DNA of 64,000 bases from Hymenolepis diminuta. Lineage: Eukaryota; Platyhelminthes; Cestoda; Cyclophyllidea; Hymenolepididae. The DNA lies in NCBI GenBank assembly GCA_900708905.1, contig CAADRB010000017.1, positions 970,070 through 1,034,069 of the forward strand. The letters run 5' to 3'. Made by a program: the position numbers and the translations under genes. Numbering within the stretch: the first letter of the stretch is position 1; each line of letters starts with the position of its first letter. The notes beneath the pieces were generated by a model, which worked only from the letters and a program-made list of their open reading frames with translations, ran no database searches and had not been told where the DNA came from. Shown here piece after piece: positions 39,062-52,150 of the stretch.

Positions 39062-41439
39062 TACAAAACACACGACTTAATGAACGAGCCAAAAGCAGTT
39101 AATACAGGATCGAAAGTTTCTAGCAATAAGTGTATGTAAACAAATTAAGCAATAATGTTTAGGGAAATATTTATTTATTTTTATTAACTAAATTTATGAC
39201 ATATATTAAATGAATTTTATTTTGTTTGATTGCGAATTTAATTTTATTTATTTTAAAGAAGCTATTACAGGCAGAACACGTCTGTTTGAGAGGGGAACTA
39301 CTATTGTCCAGCAAAGTAACTTTTTGGAAATGGTCCAAATTTTCATGTTTTTATGCTTACAGTTTTAATCAAGAATATGATATTATACTCTATATAAATT
39401 AGTCCGCAGCATCCTATATCCGCACACAGATACATTATTGTTCATATTATGATTAATAAATTTATATAGACAGGTGTTTGGTTTTATTTGAAAACATGAT
39501 TCAATTGTATTCATAATAAAAATCCTCGTTTTCAGTGATAAGATAAAAGATGAATTTAATTTTTTTATTTGAGTTAACATAAAAGAATTTCATACGCGCT
39601 GCCTAAATCTGTTTTGTTACAAAAGAAGTATTTGGAGAAATTTTATTCTTTCTTAGAAAATAGGTTAATCAAATTAATTGCCCTAAAAGTTTGAAAAAAG
39701 TCAATGCGTGGATAGAAAAACTGTTTCAATTCAGAATTCGATATACTTTTGATGCAAATAGTTAAAACACTGTCATAATGTATTTGAATTTAGAAAAACT
39801 CATCATCCGAAGTTTTTCATTTCATCAGAACAGATGATTTATATTTCAATAATAAATCTCAAGCATCCCAAAGAGCGTAGAGATATCCAAAGATGCGCAT
39901 TTTTAAATAGCGCAAATATAAGTAAATTAATATTAACCACATTTATATTTTCAAAGCGATATCATTTGTTTCAAAAGAACCGATGCAGAATCGACAAGTT
40001 TTCAGTAAAATAGCAAAGAGAGCCTGCTTACTGGAAATAAGATTAATACCTATTACCTCAAGCTGCATAAGGACCTTATTCGATTGTACATATTTGATTT
40101 AAGTATCAGCCTCACCCCTCATACAATTATAAAGCCAACTAAAACAATATTCTACCTTATTATATATTAAGTGCGGAATTCCGGTAGCTGTCAAATTCTT
40201 ATAAAGAAGATAATGGCAATAAAATTATTGGATTAGAACATTAACTAAAAATGAGATAGAATAAATTTTCGTCAGAAATACGGGGCATTAAAGTCATTTT
40301 AGCCACGATCGCATCTTATTAAAATAGCGAAAAATAACAGTCAAAGAATAACGGCTATAAAAATAACCGTACTCTAAGACCTCATTCCCAAATAAACAAC
40401 TAAAAAGCAAATGATTCAAATATAAATAACCCATATTTACAGTTTTCTGCATAATTTGCTTAATCGTTGATTTCTCATGATTGCCGACGTTAAAATTTAA
40501 ATAGATAAAAGTAAGTTGTGTATAAATTTTAAAATTAAAACTTTTTAATTTATTAAGTAAAAATAAAATATTCAACTTTTTAATATATATTTTAACTATG
40601 CCGTTAAATAGTTGTTTTGATCATTAACATGCATCCCCACCCAAGATAATTAATATCGCGGTAATACTGAACGTTCTGGGCTATCGAACCTCTTTAAATT
40701 CTCCTAAAGTGCATTTCCCTGGATTTTTTACGTTCTGTTTTACTTTCAATTGCAAATTTTGTTTTTGTGTTCATACTTTATCATTTCAATAATATTGGAA
40801 CCAATATAGACCTCTCAAAATTATCACAATTCCTCGAACTTAGAAATAGCAACGGGCTAACCCACCTTCGTTGCTTCCTCCAAAGTAGGTTCTACAACGA
40901 CCTACAATTTTGGTACATTTTAACATATATGTAAAATTGCAAATAATTGTTAATAAAATTAATATAAATTTAATATATATTTTAATTTTTGGATAAAGTA
41001 CTTCATTTATCTGACAATTAGTCTTTTATATGGTCTAAATTCTAAAAAATATATTTTGCCATATTTTAGTTTTTACTACTTTAATTATCATTTTTATTAT
41101 TTTAAATAGCTATTTAATGGCGTCAAATACTTTCAACCATTAATAATGAATGCCCAACATATTAATTCTGAATCTGTTGTTTCATTCATCTTTGAGTATT
41201 ATAATTCTATGATCAATAGAATTTTCTCACTTTTGCGAGTATTCAATTTGATTTCAGTTTATTGAAGTAATAAAATCATCCACTTTGCTCCCATATCTTA
41301 GACAAATTTTTTAGCGCATACTTCACAAATAAGTTCTTGACTAAACTCAGTAATCTGCTTTGAAGTCCAACTAGCTGCAAACAAGCACAACTAGTCTTTT
41401 GTAGATTACTCTAGTAGAAATCGTTTCCAACATTAGCTA
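39062..41439. other. Upstream flank of calmodulin, AT-rich, no other gene
   Basis: If the near ATG is correct, the calmodulin 5' UTR and promoter lie here. A pyrimidine-rich acceptor-like site on the minus strand, CACTTATTGCTAG (at about 39,119-39,131), could mark a 5' UTR splice or trans-splice site. I see no TATA box at a convincing position. The rest is very AT-rich with no recognisable feature. Confidence 0.35.
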
Positions 41440-41690
41440 AGCGACGTTCAAAGCAGTGAGAACACATGAAGGGTATGGAGAAGAGAGTTTGCTGAAAATA
41501 CTTTGTAAATGGGAATGCAATTAACACTGCGCTGCACGGAGTTTGATCGCATATTGTTTGAGAAGCCTATGCGTGTGTGACCACTCTTGCTCGATACGTG
41601 ATAGGTAGCACGTTCCACTTCCCAGAATGTTTTAACGCGCGCGAGATCCTAGTGAACAGCCTGGATGGCTTTGTACACTCCCCAACGTCA
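41440..41690. other. GC-richer patch upstream of calmodulin
   Basis: This short patch has GCGCGCGAG near 41,637 and balanced base composition inside very AT-rich DNA, about 2.4-2.6 kb upstream of the first certain calmodulin exon. There is no open frame of note. It could be a distal promoter or enhancer, or an untranslated first exon; no sequence motif decides between these. Confidence 0.3.
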
Positions 41691-43589
41691 AAGTATTTAC
41701 AAGTTGATTATACGGCACCAATTGTTCATTAACTCCATTAGAATATTTGAATCAACGATTCACAATTTTATAAACTCTGAAAACTTGAATCATTCTTTAT
41801 AAGTGGAGTAATAAACCGAAAACTAAATTAGTTGTTACGTGGTGTAGCATTCATTCTATACGTCTACAACTGGTATTCATTTCCTTAAGAAAATTATTAT
41901 AATATAATATAATCAGCTTTCGCAAATTTCAAAATGACAGTACAAAGTTTCGTAAGTGCGGTACAGAGAGCATGATCAATTGAAGCATCGCCAGTGGTCG
42001 TTTCTCTAGTAATTTGGGAAGGCAAAATGAATCTTTTATTATACTGCAAATTCCAATACTTCTTATGGGAAGGCCTTGTAATTACCGAAATCTCCAATAA
42101 TTATTGGCAGTTTAATGGGACTAGGGGAAATAAGACTGTTATTGCAAATAATGTAAAATGCGGCAATTAAACTAACCCCTTCACTGTGTCTTATAATCCG
42201 CTTGAATCTAATGGGATAGCATTTCAAAGGGCGAAGAATTTGATGAAAGTTCAGCGATTTTATTGAAATCTCCTTCATTTATTGTTAATTTAAGCCTATT
42301 AATGAAAATGCGATTATTTTTCCTGATGATGCAAATAAAACAAGGTTACTAAAAGAGGATTATAATGTTAAGTTCTGAAGAAATAAGGTCAAAGACTTTT
42401 ATAAAACAAAGTTAATAAGTTTGTATTAATAATTAGGTTCCAAAAAATTCTTTTCCTCGATACTGACTCAGAAAATTCGGAAGTAGCTGTATTAGTGATA
42501 ATTAGTTTCATAAGCTTCCGACTTATTTAAATTGCATGCATGCTGTCCATGTAATTTTTAATCTGCCGGTAGACATAGGCCTTCTAATTTTTAGATACAT
42601 CCCCTGCGAGCTCAAAGCCACTAGTCAGGTAGAATCGTTTGCATGTATATCCATGTGATTTGTCTATGACTTCCCGGCCAAATTTCTAATGCTACCTAAT
42701 GCCAGTAACATTTAAACATTAGGTCAGTTAGGAACAAAACGTGTTAGAAGGTGGCGAGAATTTGCATATAATGAATTCAAGATATCTGTTTAAAATTTCA
42801 AAGCATAAAGTAGTCCACCTTCTCATAAGGGGCATATTCGAACCTTCCAAAACTATTTTCATGGCTTGATCCTTAGGCTTGTGAATGAATTAATGTCTAT
42901 GATAGTCGGAGCTTGCTGGCTAATTGATTAATTTTAAAGACTCATCTAGACCTTCTTTCAGCCTTTAGGAGGTTGATGAGGCAGGCAAACACGCCAGAGC
43001 TCAGCACAGTGAACTCACCTTATAATATGACAAGACAAATGTTAAAAGGTATGAAACTTAGATAGTTTGAAGAGTAACACCTTGTAAATTCCAGTAAATT
43101 TTTGTCTACTGTTATGGGAGCGGTTAATTTTGCAATTTGTGCAATATAATTTGATTGACACTTATGGGAAGGATTTTTAAATGACAGCAAAGAAGGATTC
43201 ACAATCTCGGCATTACTAGTGACAGATTTAGCACGTTTCGTAAAAATAAGATGAATTTGTCTTAACTTAGTAAATTATCAATAGAATTTAATTTCTTCTC
43301 AGTTCAGAAATTAGCTAAATTTTAATAATATTGCTCATTTATCGTTGCGGGAAATATTTAACTCAATAAATAACTTTCTTCGCAGATGACAAAAGAACCA
43401 TTTGAAATTTTGCGGAATAGATAGTATACGTTTATACGTATACGTTTATTAGCTATCTCATATCTGCTAAGTTAAGATTGTAAGCTGTTGAATATCGACT
43501 AAGATCATTTGCTTTCTCAGCTACATGGGGAAAAAACGGTTTGAGGTAACAAGATCAATCCCTCTTGATTAAAAATACTCGTTCAATGA
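41691..43589. other. Non-coding stretch, no clear feature
   Basis: At about 41,957-42,005 a segment (AGTGCGGTACAGAG, then CAGTGGTCG) weakly recalls the SINE head read on the plus strand, but the match is too short to call. At 43,430-43,450 there is a short tandem of a TATACGTT-type unit. No gene seen. Confidence 0.4.
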
Positions 43590-43775
43590 GCACTGAGCAT
43601 CGGAGCCAGGTATTTATGGCAATCTAAAGGACGAATCATGAAATTTGAATTTTGAAAACTGAACAAATCATTCATTAAAGATTGTATAACCGGAATCCCA
43701 AGATCTAATGAAGTAAGATTCGTTGATACGTAGATGTTGATTTCAGCATTATTTTGATCTCCTCCCCTTTACCTA
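43590..43775 (+). repeat. Interspersed repeat family R5, copy 4 (diverged)
   Basis: The motif GAATCATGAAATTTGAATTT at about 43,633 matches GAATCAGGAAATTTGAATTT at 63,113 over nearly its whole length. A later GATCTCCTCCCCTTTACC tail is of the same type as the other copies. The 5' part is eroded. Confidence 0.5.
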
Positions 43776-46700
43776 TTTTTGAATTTTTTGGTAACCAATT
43801 TCAGTTGATTTTCATAATTAAAAATATTAAACTTTTTTGTTTTACTGTTGGTGATAATAATAACTTTGCCTATACTACAAATGCAGCGCAAGTTAGAGAG
43901 ATTTTCAAAGCTAGGTTAGAGAGATTTCTGCTCAATTTAAAAATTTGATTTAATTCTGATTTACAAACATCAAGCTAGTTTTTTTTTACAATTTGGGGTT
44001 AATATGCCATGCCTATCAAAACCCGATGCGTCAAAAGGAAAAATGTCATTTAGATCAGTAACTTTTCCAATTATTTGATGTTCTCTTTCTTCACCTTGAT
44101 ATCCATTTACAGTATTTCAGCAGTCACGTCCATTCTCCATTTTTCTACAACGACGCATATATGGCAGTTAGTTTTCAGCATCTTGTTTTCTTTAAAAATA
44201 AGGCATTGTCTTAAACACGTGTTAACTATTCTTAGCACAGTAAGGTTTTCCATTCTTATCAGTAGGAGCGAACTGGAACAAAATACCTCGTTGAAAAGCA
44301 TCGTTTATTTTTTTCTTATTCTGACTTTCATATCATCTTATAGAACTACAGTTTATATAACTCAAAGAAGTAGTTTTATTTATAATCTTATTGTATTATT
44401 TACTGGAAAAAGTATATAGTAAACACATTATACGTGCAATAAAGCTGACTTTTTTTTCCTGAGACTTGAATTCTATTTTTATAGTCTGAAAAATTCATAT
44501 TCCCTTTTTGTTTGTTTCTAAGTGACTCGCACAGTGAAGAAATATGGAATATGAGCACGAACAATGCCACAAAACAGACACTTGCTCATTGCATTTAGGT
44601 TCATGATAAAACGTCAATGTGGATTTCCTCTGTAAAGATGGCTCAACTTAATGCATGAATACATAGTGGAAAAGGGTTTTAAATTAAAGGGAGAACAACG
44701 TATGATGAAGAACACCATGACCACAAAATAGCTCAAAACACAGATGCCTGAAAATGGGGGAAAATAGGTAAATTGCTCGAAGGCCAGGTAATGAGTCGCA
44801 CATTGGTCGTAATGAGACGTAGAAAATTGGTAAAAATTTATAAGCAAATCAAAATGCTTGTTCAACGTATGTAGAAAATAATATCGTTAGTAATACGGTG
44901 ACCCTTTACTTTCATTCCAGATACCACAATATTATATCTGTCGTATAATAGCTAGGTGCTCTCTATTCAGAAAAATTTTAAATGATTCTTTTGTCATCTG
45001 TGTTAAATATTTCCCACAACGATATATAACCAAATAATGAAACAAGATTACTTGAAATTTCCGTCCGAAATGTACCCTTATAAATATACCAGGTATATGA
45101 AATAGAAAGGATGCGGTATGCGTGAACAAAGCAATTGTTCTAATAATATAAAAAACCATAGCGGTTTCATTTTTGCCCACCGGGGTAAAGAATAGTATGC
45201 ATTATACCCTTTGGAGAAGCACAGGTACAGTAAAGAAAAAATTTGGGGAAAAGGTAAGGTAATTTAGTCCATGAGACTCGGGATAATTACTTCCCTTCTC
45301 AGCTCAGAAGATATATGTTGCTGCTTCTTCAAAAGATCTATTGAAGAGACACAATGAACATGATGTCAATGATAAGGACAGTATTCTGATAATGTAGCGC
45401 TTCAGCCACCCTTGTCTTATATAACATTTAAAAACACCTGAAATTTGGCGCCGAAAGTCCTGATTGATCACTGTGTCTGAGAGACAATGATTTCGATGAT
45501 AGTACAAGAGCATCGCTTTCCTTTTCTTGAACATTCGTAAACAGTTAACAAATTTGCACTTCACTGATTTTGCTCGTATACCATTGAGGTGAGGATTCAT
45601 GCTTTCAAGGAAAGGAATTGACTTTGCCGGTTGTTTTAATCATGACAGCTCAGTCAAACCAAAAACTTCCTTGACGTCTTAGTCGATAAGTCTTTTCAAT
45701 AACAGTGTGCAAACTTTCTTTGTGGTTCCCTTTGACATCTGGTGATTCAAAAGTGGCTTTAGAGTAAGAGAACTGGGAACACAATACCGAATGTCATAAT
45801 TTGTATACTCAAGGGAATTCACATATTCATAAGTTAAATGAATGCACAGTAATAGTGTAACATCATAGTGCACTTACCTCATTATATTTAAGATTATGAC
45901 CTGTTGCTTGAATAATATACGTTTCATATAAGCACTAAAAATAACTCCTTTTGAAATGTTGAGATCCTATAATAAATATTAATTGGTATTATCATTGCCT
46001 TTAAATCGGAATATATAAAGTAAATAAAATTTGATTTAACAATGTAATTTTATTTGCAAGTAATATAATTTATTGCTCTATACATAAATAGGAAAGCAAA
46101 AGGTTGGAGAGAATATTCTCATAAAGTTATAATTAACGATATAATTTACGTTTTGACATAAAAATTTTTCGGATTACTAATTTTGGCTCTAAGTTTTATT
46201 TTCAGAGTAAAAAAAGTCAAAATTCTTTCGTCAATTATTTTCTGACATTTCTAAAAGAATATATTTAATAAAATTTTAATTAAGATAGAAATTTACGTTA
46301 AATTTATCATGATTTATGTAGACCCGTTTGTAATGTAATAAAATTTGTTTCTGGATACTGATATTCCAAAGTAGTATTCAGAAGTAGTGATCTTGGCAAT
46401 TCAAAAACTCACTAGCAGTAATCATGGGGAATCCTCTGCCGACGGGCAGCAATGAAATGGTTCAGTGAGTGATAAAACGAGTCAAAACCGAGTAAAAGTA
46501 GAAACGAAGAATCCTACTATATTTGAGTTCTGAATTATGCTTTCCCACAAGTGATCTAGTTAAATGCGTAATACTCTTATGTTGCGTTATGGCATTCATT
46601 CTAGTTTGCTGAACGAGCTTGTGTCCAAGTTATTCAACGCTTCCTAGTCAGTTGGTTGTCGTCTCGATTATATTCTATATTTAAAAGAATTTAGGTGAGA

Positions 46701-47819
46701 TGCCATCTCAAAAATGGTACCTCTAAAAGAAATTTTCTCCATTTGCGGTAAGGCAAATAACGAACAAAATCCAAAATCTATTAATAAACAGGAAAAAGAC
46801 TTCATTTAGCGCCTCAAATAGGCGGACAATAAATTGCTGAAAAGGAGATGGTAGGCACACTGGTATATTTTGACATTCATAAAAGTTTATCCCTTCACGC
46901 ATTAACATATCGTTCTACTGAAAGATACCGAATTATCTTACAGATGAATTTCTTGTGAGGTTACCACCGTTTTTGCTCTTCAAGAGTTCAACATTAGTTT
47001 GTGCAATTTGAATTTAGTTCTATTCGTTAACACGTTTAAACAGGTTTGCTAAACAGACTTGCATAAGAGTCAGACTTCTGACTCTGCTCTGCATTTACAA
47101 GTGCCACACAAGTTTGTGACCCTTGCAGAGCACAACATTTACTTGAGATTTAATTTCCGAGTTCATTTACCTGCAACTTAGCAATATTAGCTAACTTAGA
47201 AGCAGATACTTTTTAAAGATACTTAAATTTAATCACATAACGAGCCATGTAAATAAGAGCAACGAGCAGGGATATTAAGAAATTTGAGAAAACAAATATT
47301 CGTTAACGTGCGCAAGAGGCAGTTAGAGGGAACAGAGGATATGGAAAGGGAGAACATGGAGTAAGCAAGGGATGAAGATCAACATATCAACATGATATTA
47401 TTTTAAATAAAGGAGAATAATTATATAGCTTCAATTTCCTCTAGCAAGTAAGACCCGTTCATGACCCATAATAACAAAGGATAACTCAAAACCCTCAACC
47501 CCGTTGTCAAAGCGACCATAATAACACCCCGACCAGAATATATTTTTTTATTCCAATGGCTTAATTTGCATCCATTTTACAAATCTATAATTACATTCTA
47601 AAAATAGTACATGGAGAATATGCGTATAATTTTTATCTCGTTTGTTTACTTGTTTAAGACTTGTGGTAGTTGTGACAATGTTTCAGGGACCTTGAAGGAT
47701 AACTCCTTAAGCATTTCTCAAAATCATTCTTCCATTACATTTTCTATGAGAACACGGGTTCTTCGTCAACCGAATCGAAATGACGAAATTTCAAAACATG
47801 GCAGTTAGCTTTTTCTGGA
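43776..47819. other. Non-coding stretch, no supported feature
   Basis: Several frames of 60-114 codons occur on both strands (the longest at 44,075-44,419, plus, rich in Ile, Phe, Ser and Thr). They overlap frames on the opposite strand, have no recognisable domain, and follow the T- or A-rich composition. I call no gene here. Confidence 0.45.
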
Positions 47820-49090
47820 ACTATCTCGTTTCGTTTGCAAGTACACCTGCACTCCTATTCGCATTCTTGCCTTCAGATGACGAGACTATTTCTCCTTGTG
47901 TGTGTCCTTGTATTTCAACACACACACTTATCTGCTCTTGAGGTTTCCTCATTATTTTAATCTTCGACCCTTCTCTCCCATCTCTATTTCTCGCAATCAC
48001 TCAAATTTCATTTGCTTTTTCAATACGCTTTTGGTTCACTCAACTCTTGGCACCTACATCTAGGAACGGTGGCTGCCATTTAGCCGCTGTTTTTAGCTGT
48101 TAGCCATTGGTTCTTGCCCCTAAAATGTGGTGACTTTTTCCCTAGCTTCTAGTTTCTGAAGGTAGGTCTGTTACTATTCCTTTATTTGCTAGTTAAAAGG
48201 CTTTTTGATCAGCAGCTGGGAGCAACGGGTATTTTATTTATTATCAGTCGGAAGTTATGAAATTTAAGCATGTGCTTCTTTTGAACAACTGATTATTGTG
48301 TCCATAACTTAGCACACTTTTGAAAATTTAAACGTCTAGAGATCTTTATAGTGAGGTACTTTTCAATTATTCCATACACCCATGAAGTTCTCATTTTATT
48401 TAAGAAAGAATTCTACAAGATGTTGCGTTACTCAGATTTACAAAGTCAAAAATTGAGTGTAAGAGTAATTGATCTCCTCGAGACAACTGTAAAAGTCACA
48501 AAAAACGTATTTTTGCGAGTGCGTGCCACTTGTAAACAGACTTCCGGCCGGTTGGAGTTCTGAAATCTAATAAGAATTGAAACTCTTTGAGAAGTTATTG
48601 AAATACTTTGACAACAACTTCCTTATGAGTGGCGGAAAAAATTTAAAAAGCGTGAGAAACTCGGTCTAAATATGTTCTAATTAATTAAAACTTTAAAGAC
48701 AAAGTGCTCTTAAGAGGAAGAGAAAGCAACCATCTTGCTACGACTTCGTCTAATACGGTATGAGATTATTGTTGAGTTTATCTCTGAGCTTATCTTCTCA
48801 TCGATCAACTCTATGCCTATGTTGGTCTGCGTGCTGATAAATGCTTCCCTATTGGCTGGCAAAATTGCTATCTTAGCCCATTTTCAATTGCCTAGTATTA
48901 ATATGCTCGGTGGCTTAAAGAAGCATCTAAATAATAAGAACGGTTGAACAGCCCAGAAAAGAAGTGAGGAAAATGTCTAAGCCGATAATAAAAGAACTAT
49001 GTTCTATCTGAATTCCAGATTCATCAAGATTTTGGCTGTTCGCAATTTTATTCAATAGTTGTGATCTAACCTTCCAAGGGCCCGATTTTC
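47820..49090 (+). repeat. Possible old duplicated segment, copy 1 (R4/R6)
   Basis: Parts of this stretch recur in the same order at 51,240-52,150. CTGCACTCCTATTC matches CTGCACTCATCTC, CTTGTATTTC matches TTTGTATTTC, and GGAACGGTGGCTGCC matches GGAACTGTTGTTTGC. The best block is AAGCATCTAAATAATAAGAA (48,923), which matches AAGCATCTAGATAATAACAA (51,971). A GAATTCCAGATTCATC block then matches GAATTCTGGATTCACTC. The matching blocks are separated by unequal, unalignable gaps, so this may be a repeat family or an old segmental duplication. Confidence 0.35.
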
Positions 49091-49920
49091 AGATTCCGGG
49101 GTGATAGTTCAAGCTCATGATATTAAGAAATGACCGACTGGGGAATTGGATTGCCGTCTCGGTAAACCTGTCTACATAGATGGTAAATAAGTGATTAGTT
49201 GACAAAATATTAATTATTTTATTGTTTAAATACAAATAGCTTTGGCCGTAAAAGATACAAATAAAACGTATGCCATAACTAACTACAAAAATAAACAGAC
49301 CGGTTATCAAATTGCGAATATAGCAAACAAGATCTTCCCATCAATCTGGAAATTAAATGATGAAGACTGAAATTATACCATCAAAGCGTGAAATGTCCTC
49401 TTTTGAAAATGTGGCCAACTGAATGCTCCCGATTTCAATTAGAATACGACGTACTTTTGATTTGCTGGTATCCTTATTCAGATGCTTTCCCATGATTAAA
49501 ACTTGAAAAGGTTTATTTTACTGTGTCATGGGCAATAATAATAAATAAGTGTAGCAGGAATAAATTATCATTATCTGTTTTCCCTGTTTATAATTAACTC
49601 AATTACTTTACTATAGTATGCTTAAAATTAGTCCGTCAGCCTGGTGATCATAATTGTACTAGTTGCAGAAGTCTTTGCGTACCTCCAGTTCTATTACCAA
49701 TATTGGAAAAAGAAACGGAATAGCCAGATTCCTTATCCCCAATCACCATCACTATCAATAATCCTATAATGTCTACTCTCACTCTCTTATCCGGATCTCC
49801 GATTGAAGTTGCTATTGTTGAACTGCATATTATTGTATGCATAATAAATGCAAATCAGTATAATAAAACACTTAGAGTTTGTTTTATTTTTTTCGAACCA
49901 AATTGAGTAATAGAGTAATA
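49091..49920. other. Non-coding stretch before mariner 2
   Basis: No gene seen. Frames of 64-73 codons on the minus strand have no recognisable domain. Confidence 0.5.
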
Positions 49921-49922
49921 TA

Positions 49923-51100
49923 ACAGGTTGTATGAGAAGTTCTCTCCGTTTTTTTAATTTGAATCAAAGTGAAAATTCTGTCAAAAATACATTTATTTGG
50001 TGTTCAACACAGTCATCATTTTTATTAATTACATCTTCCCATCTTGCCACAAGCTTTATCATTCCTTCTTCAAAGAATTTAGCTGGTTTGGACTCAAAAA
50101 ACCTCTTCTCTTGAAGCAAGCCTTTGTCCCATTAAATGATTCTGTAATCTCCTGAAAAAATGAAAATCGGTCAGTGCAAGATTGGGAGTATATTCTCCCA
50201 TTTTCATGGTGCAGAAGCACTCCTTTTCGATTAATCAAGGAAGGCCGTTTTTCCTGCCGCTAACTGCCTTAAGCGAGTTAGCTACTAACAGTAAACTTCA
50301 CATGTTATTGTTTGACTGTCATCCAGTAGTTCATAATAAACAATTCCTTTCAAATCTCACCATACACACAGAAGAATTTTTTCAGGTGCAGTCCATTTCT
50401 CGGTTTGGGAGTAGAATTGGCTTTGAATCACGACTCAGCCACCATCTTTTGCGCTTAACATTGTTGTTATGGTTAGGTCTAAAAAAGGTGTCTAGAGATC
50501 ACCAGAACTCCGTGAAACACAACAGGTCACACACTGTTGCTTCTTGATTTCTGACAAATCCCATTTCCCATGTGGGACCCATTTCTCAGCCTTTGAAACT
50601 TTGTCAAGTCTTTTCCTTTCCCTATGTATGGTTATATGGCGGCTTATGAAAGGTTTTGCTCAGTTCTCTAATAGTATAGGTTGGATCTGATTTTCATCAA
50701 TGGCAACTTTAAATTGCCCATAATTGAGATTTTTGAGCACCCTGTTCTCGGTTCGTCTTTCATCCTGAAGTCATCCTGTCTGAAACGTGAGGGCGAAAAC
50801 CACCTTCTGCAGGACTTGCATTCACAACATCATTTCCATAAGTGTCTTCGAGTGTTTTTGCTGCTGAGCCTGCCGTATTTCCTTGGTGAAATTGAAACAG
50901 TAAAATATGCCTGATGTGGTCTTTATTTGGAGTGTACATAAGGGCTAGGAATGGTTATTAATAACGATAATTACCACACGATCTGAAATAATATTTTATT
51001 AATAATCATAGATAAGAATGCAACCTGAACAAGCTAAATTGAAGTATCGTGCCCCAAACACATTGCTCAATAATTGGACAGAACTTCTGTTACAACCCAA
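49923..51100 (-). mobile_element. Degraded mariner (DD34D-type) transposon (mariner 2)
   Basis: The element is 1178 bp and is flanked by TA on both sides (49,921-49,922 and 51,101-51,102). The left end carries CAGGTTGTATGAGAAGTTCT and the right end, reversed, GGGTTGTAACAGAAGTTCTG. About 19 of 24 aligned positions agree. The broken transposase inside runs on the minus strand. The inverted-repeat sequence and protein differ clearly from those of mariner 1, so the two belong to different lineages of the superfamily. It is slightly shorter than typical mariners (about 1.2-1.3 kb), which fits the internal deletions. Confidence 0.9.
49964..50939 (-). pseudogene. Broken mariner transposase
   Basis: It starts with MYTPNKDHIRHILLFQFHQG, the usual mariner N terminus, followed by NTAGSAAKTLEDTYGNDVVN of the first helix-turn-helix. 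Further blocks in frame-shifted order are KWVPH, KGIVYYELLDDSQTIT, NRKGVLLHHENGR (the HHDNARPH motif with Asp changed to Glu), TDFHFFRRLQNH and SKPAKFFEEGMIKLVARWED near the end. The block that should carry the first catalytic Asp (CDEKW type) is missing between FLDLT and NNVKRKRWWLSRD. The block with the third Asp (PYSPDLAP type) is also deleted just before TDFHFF. It cannot encode an active enzyme. A 121-codon plus-strand frame at 50,182-50,547 is merely antisense to it. Confidence 0.88.
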
Positions 51101-51239
51101 TACATTTGAGGGATGACTCTATGCATTTACGAAAATTACTTTTAAGTCCATTCTTTATGAAAATAACGCTGAGTTTTTGTCTTCATGTCTCTATGACTCA
51201 AATTCCTATCTGTTACGTCTAGACAAAGTCATCGATTCT

Positions 51240-52150
51240 CCTGTTTCATTTAAAAATACGTCTGCACTCATCTCACGTGCGTCTTTATCCAAGTGAATCA
51301 TATAAACTGTGTTTGTATTTCCGCTAACAGACATACACAGATTACGCCTTACTTTGGCCTACATAACTTTTTGTATTCTACTTTTTGGAACTGTTGTTTG
51401 CTGTCGTTAGCTGCTACCTATGAGTTTAGCTTCTGCAATCTGGTTCTGGTTCATTAGTTCCTACTCACTAGTCGATGCTTTCCAAAGAAATGCAGAATGT
51501 TGCACAATTTCCGTGCAAACTTCTAAATGCTCTCAATATGTTTGATTTCAATCCTATCTTTTATAATTTATTTATAGTTATGACTTTCCTCCCATAAAAA
51601 TTGACATCAATTAGGAGTATATTGACATTAAATTTCTCGTAGAGATTTTAATTAAAAATTTATATTTTAGCATTTTATGCATAATTTTTTCTATTTTATT
51701 CCTATAAAGCAAATCTAGATTAAATCTTTCTATTCATGCATAAGAAGCTGATGAATGATCTGATCAGTTTGCATCATCGTGACCGATTTGTAATTTGTTT
51801 TCCTCCATGCTAGTTTGACCCCACATCCCGTCTTTTAAACAACAGCCGCTTTACCTAGATTGATACAATTGGAAAATGTTCGGCAAATAAAATCACACCT
51901 TTTCAGACAAATATTGATTATGAAAAGGAGGTGCACCCATGGCAAAGTAGAACTATTTTAATCGTTGGAAAGCATCTAGATAATAACAATAGTTAGGTAA
52001 AAATAGAAGTAATGGTACAGTAGATATAGAAAGCATAGAATATTGGTCTTAACTGATGCGAATTCTGGATTCACTCGGTTGGCTTCCAAATGTGGAGTGA
52101 GTTCGTCATAGTAAGACAAATTCACGTCCCTATATCCCTAACCAAAATAT
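51240..52150 (+). repeat. Possible old duplicated segment, copy 2 (R4/R6)
   Basis: This is the partner of 47,820-49,090, in the same orientation, with the same order of short matching blocks. The mariner 2 element lies between the two copies. The spacing between blocks is shorter here by a few hundred bases. Confidence is limited because each block is short. Confidence 0.35.

Noticed and set aside
50182..50547. 121-codon plus-strand open frame
   Set aside because: It is antisense to the mariner 2 transposase, whose motifs are clear on the minus strand. The plus-strand translation has no recognisable domain.
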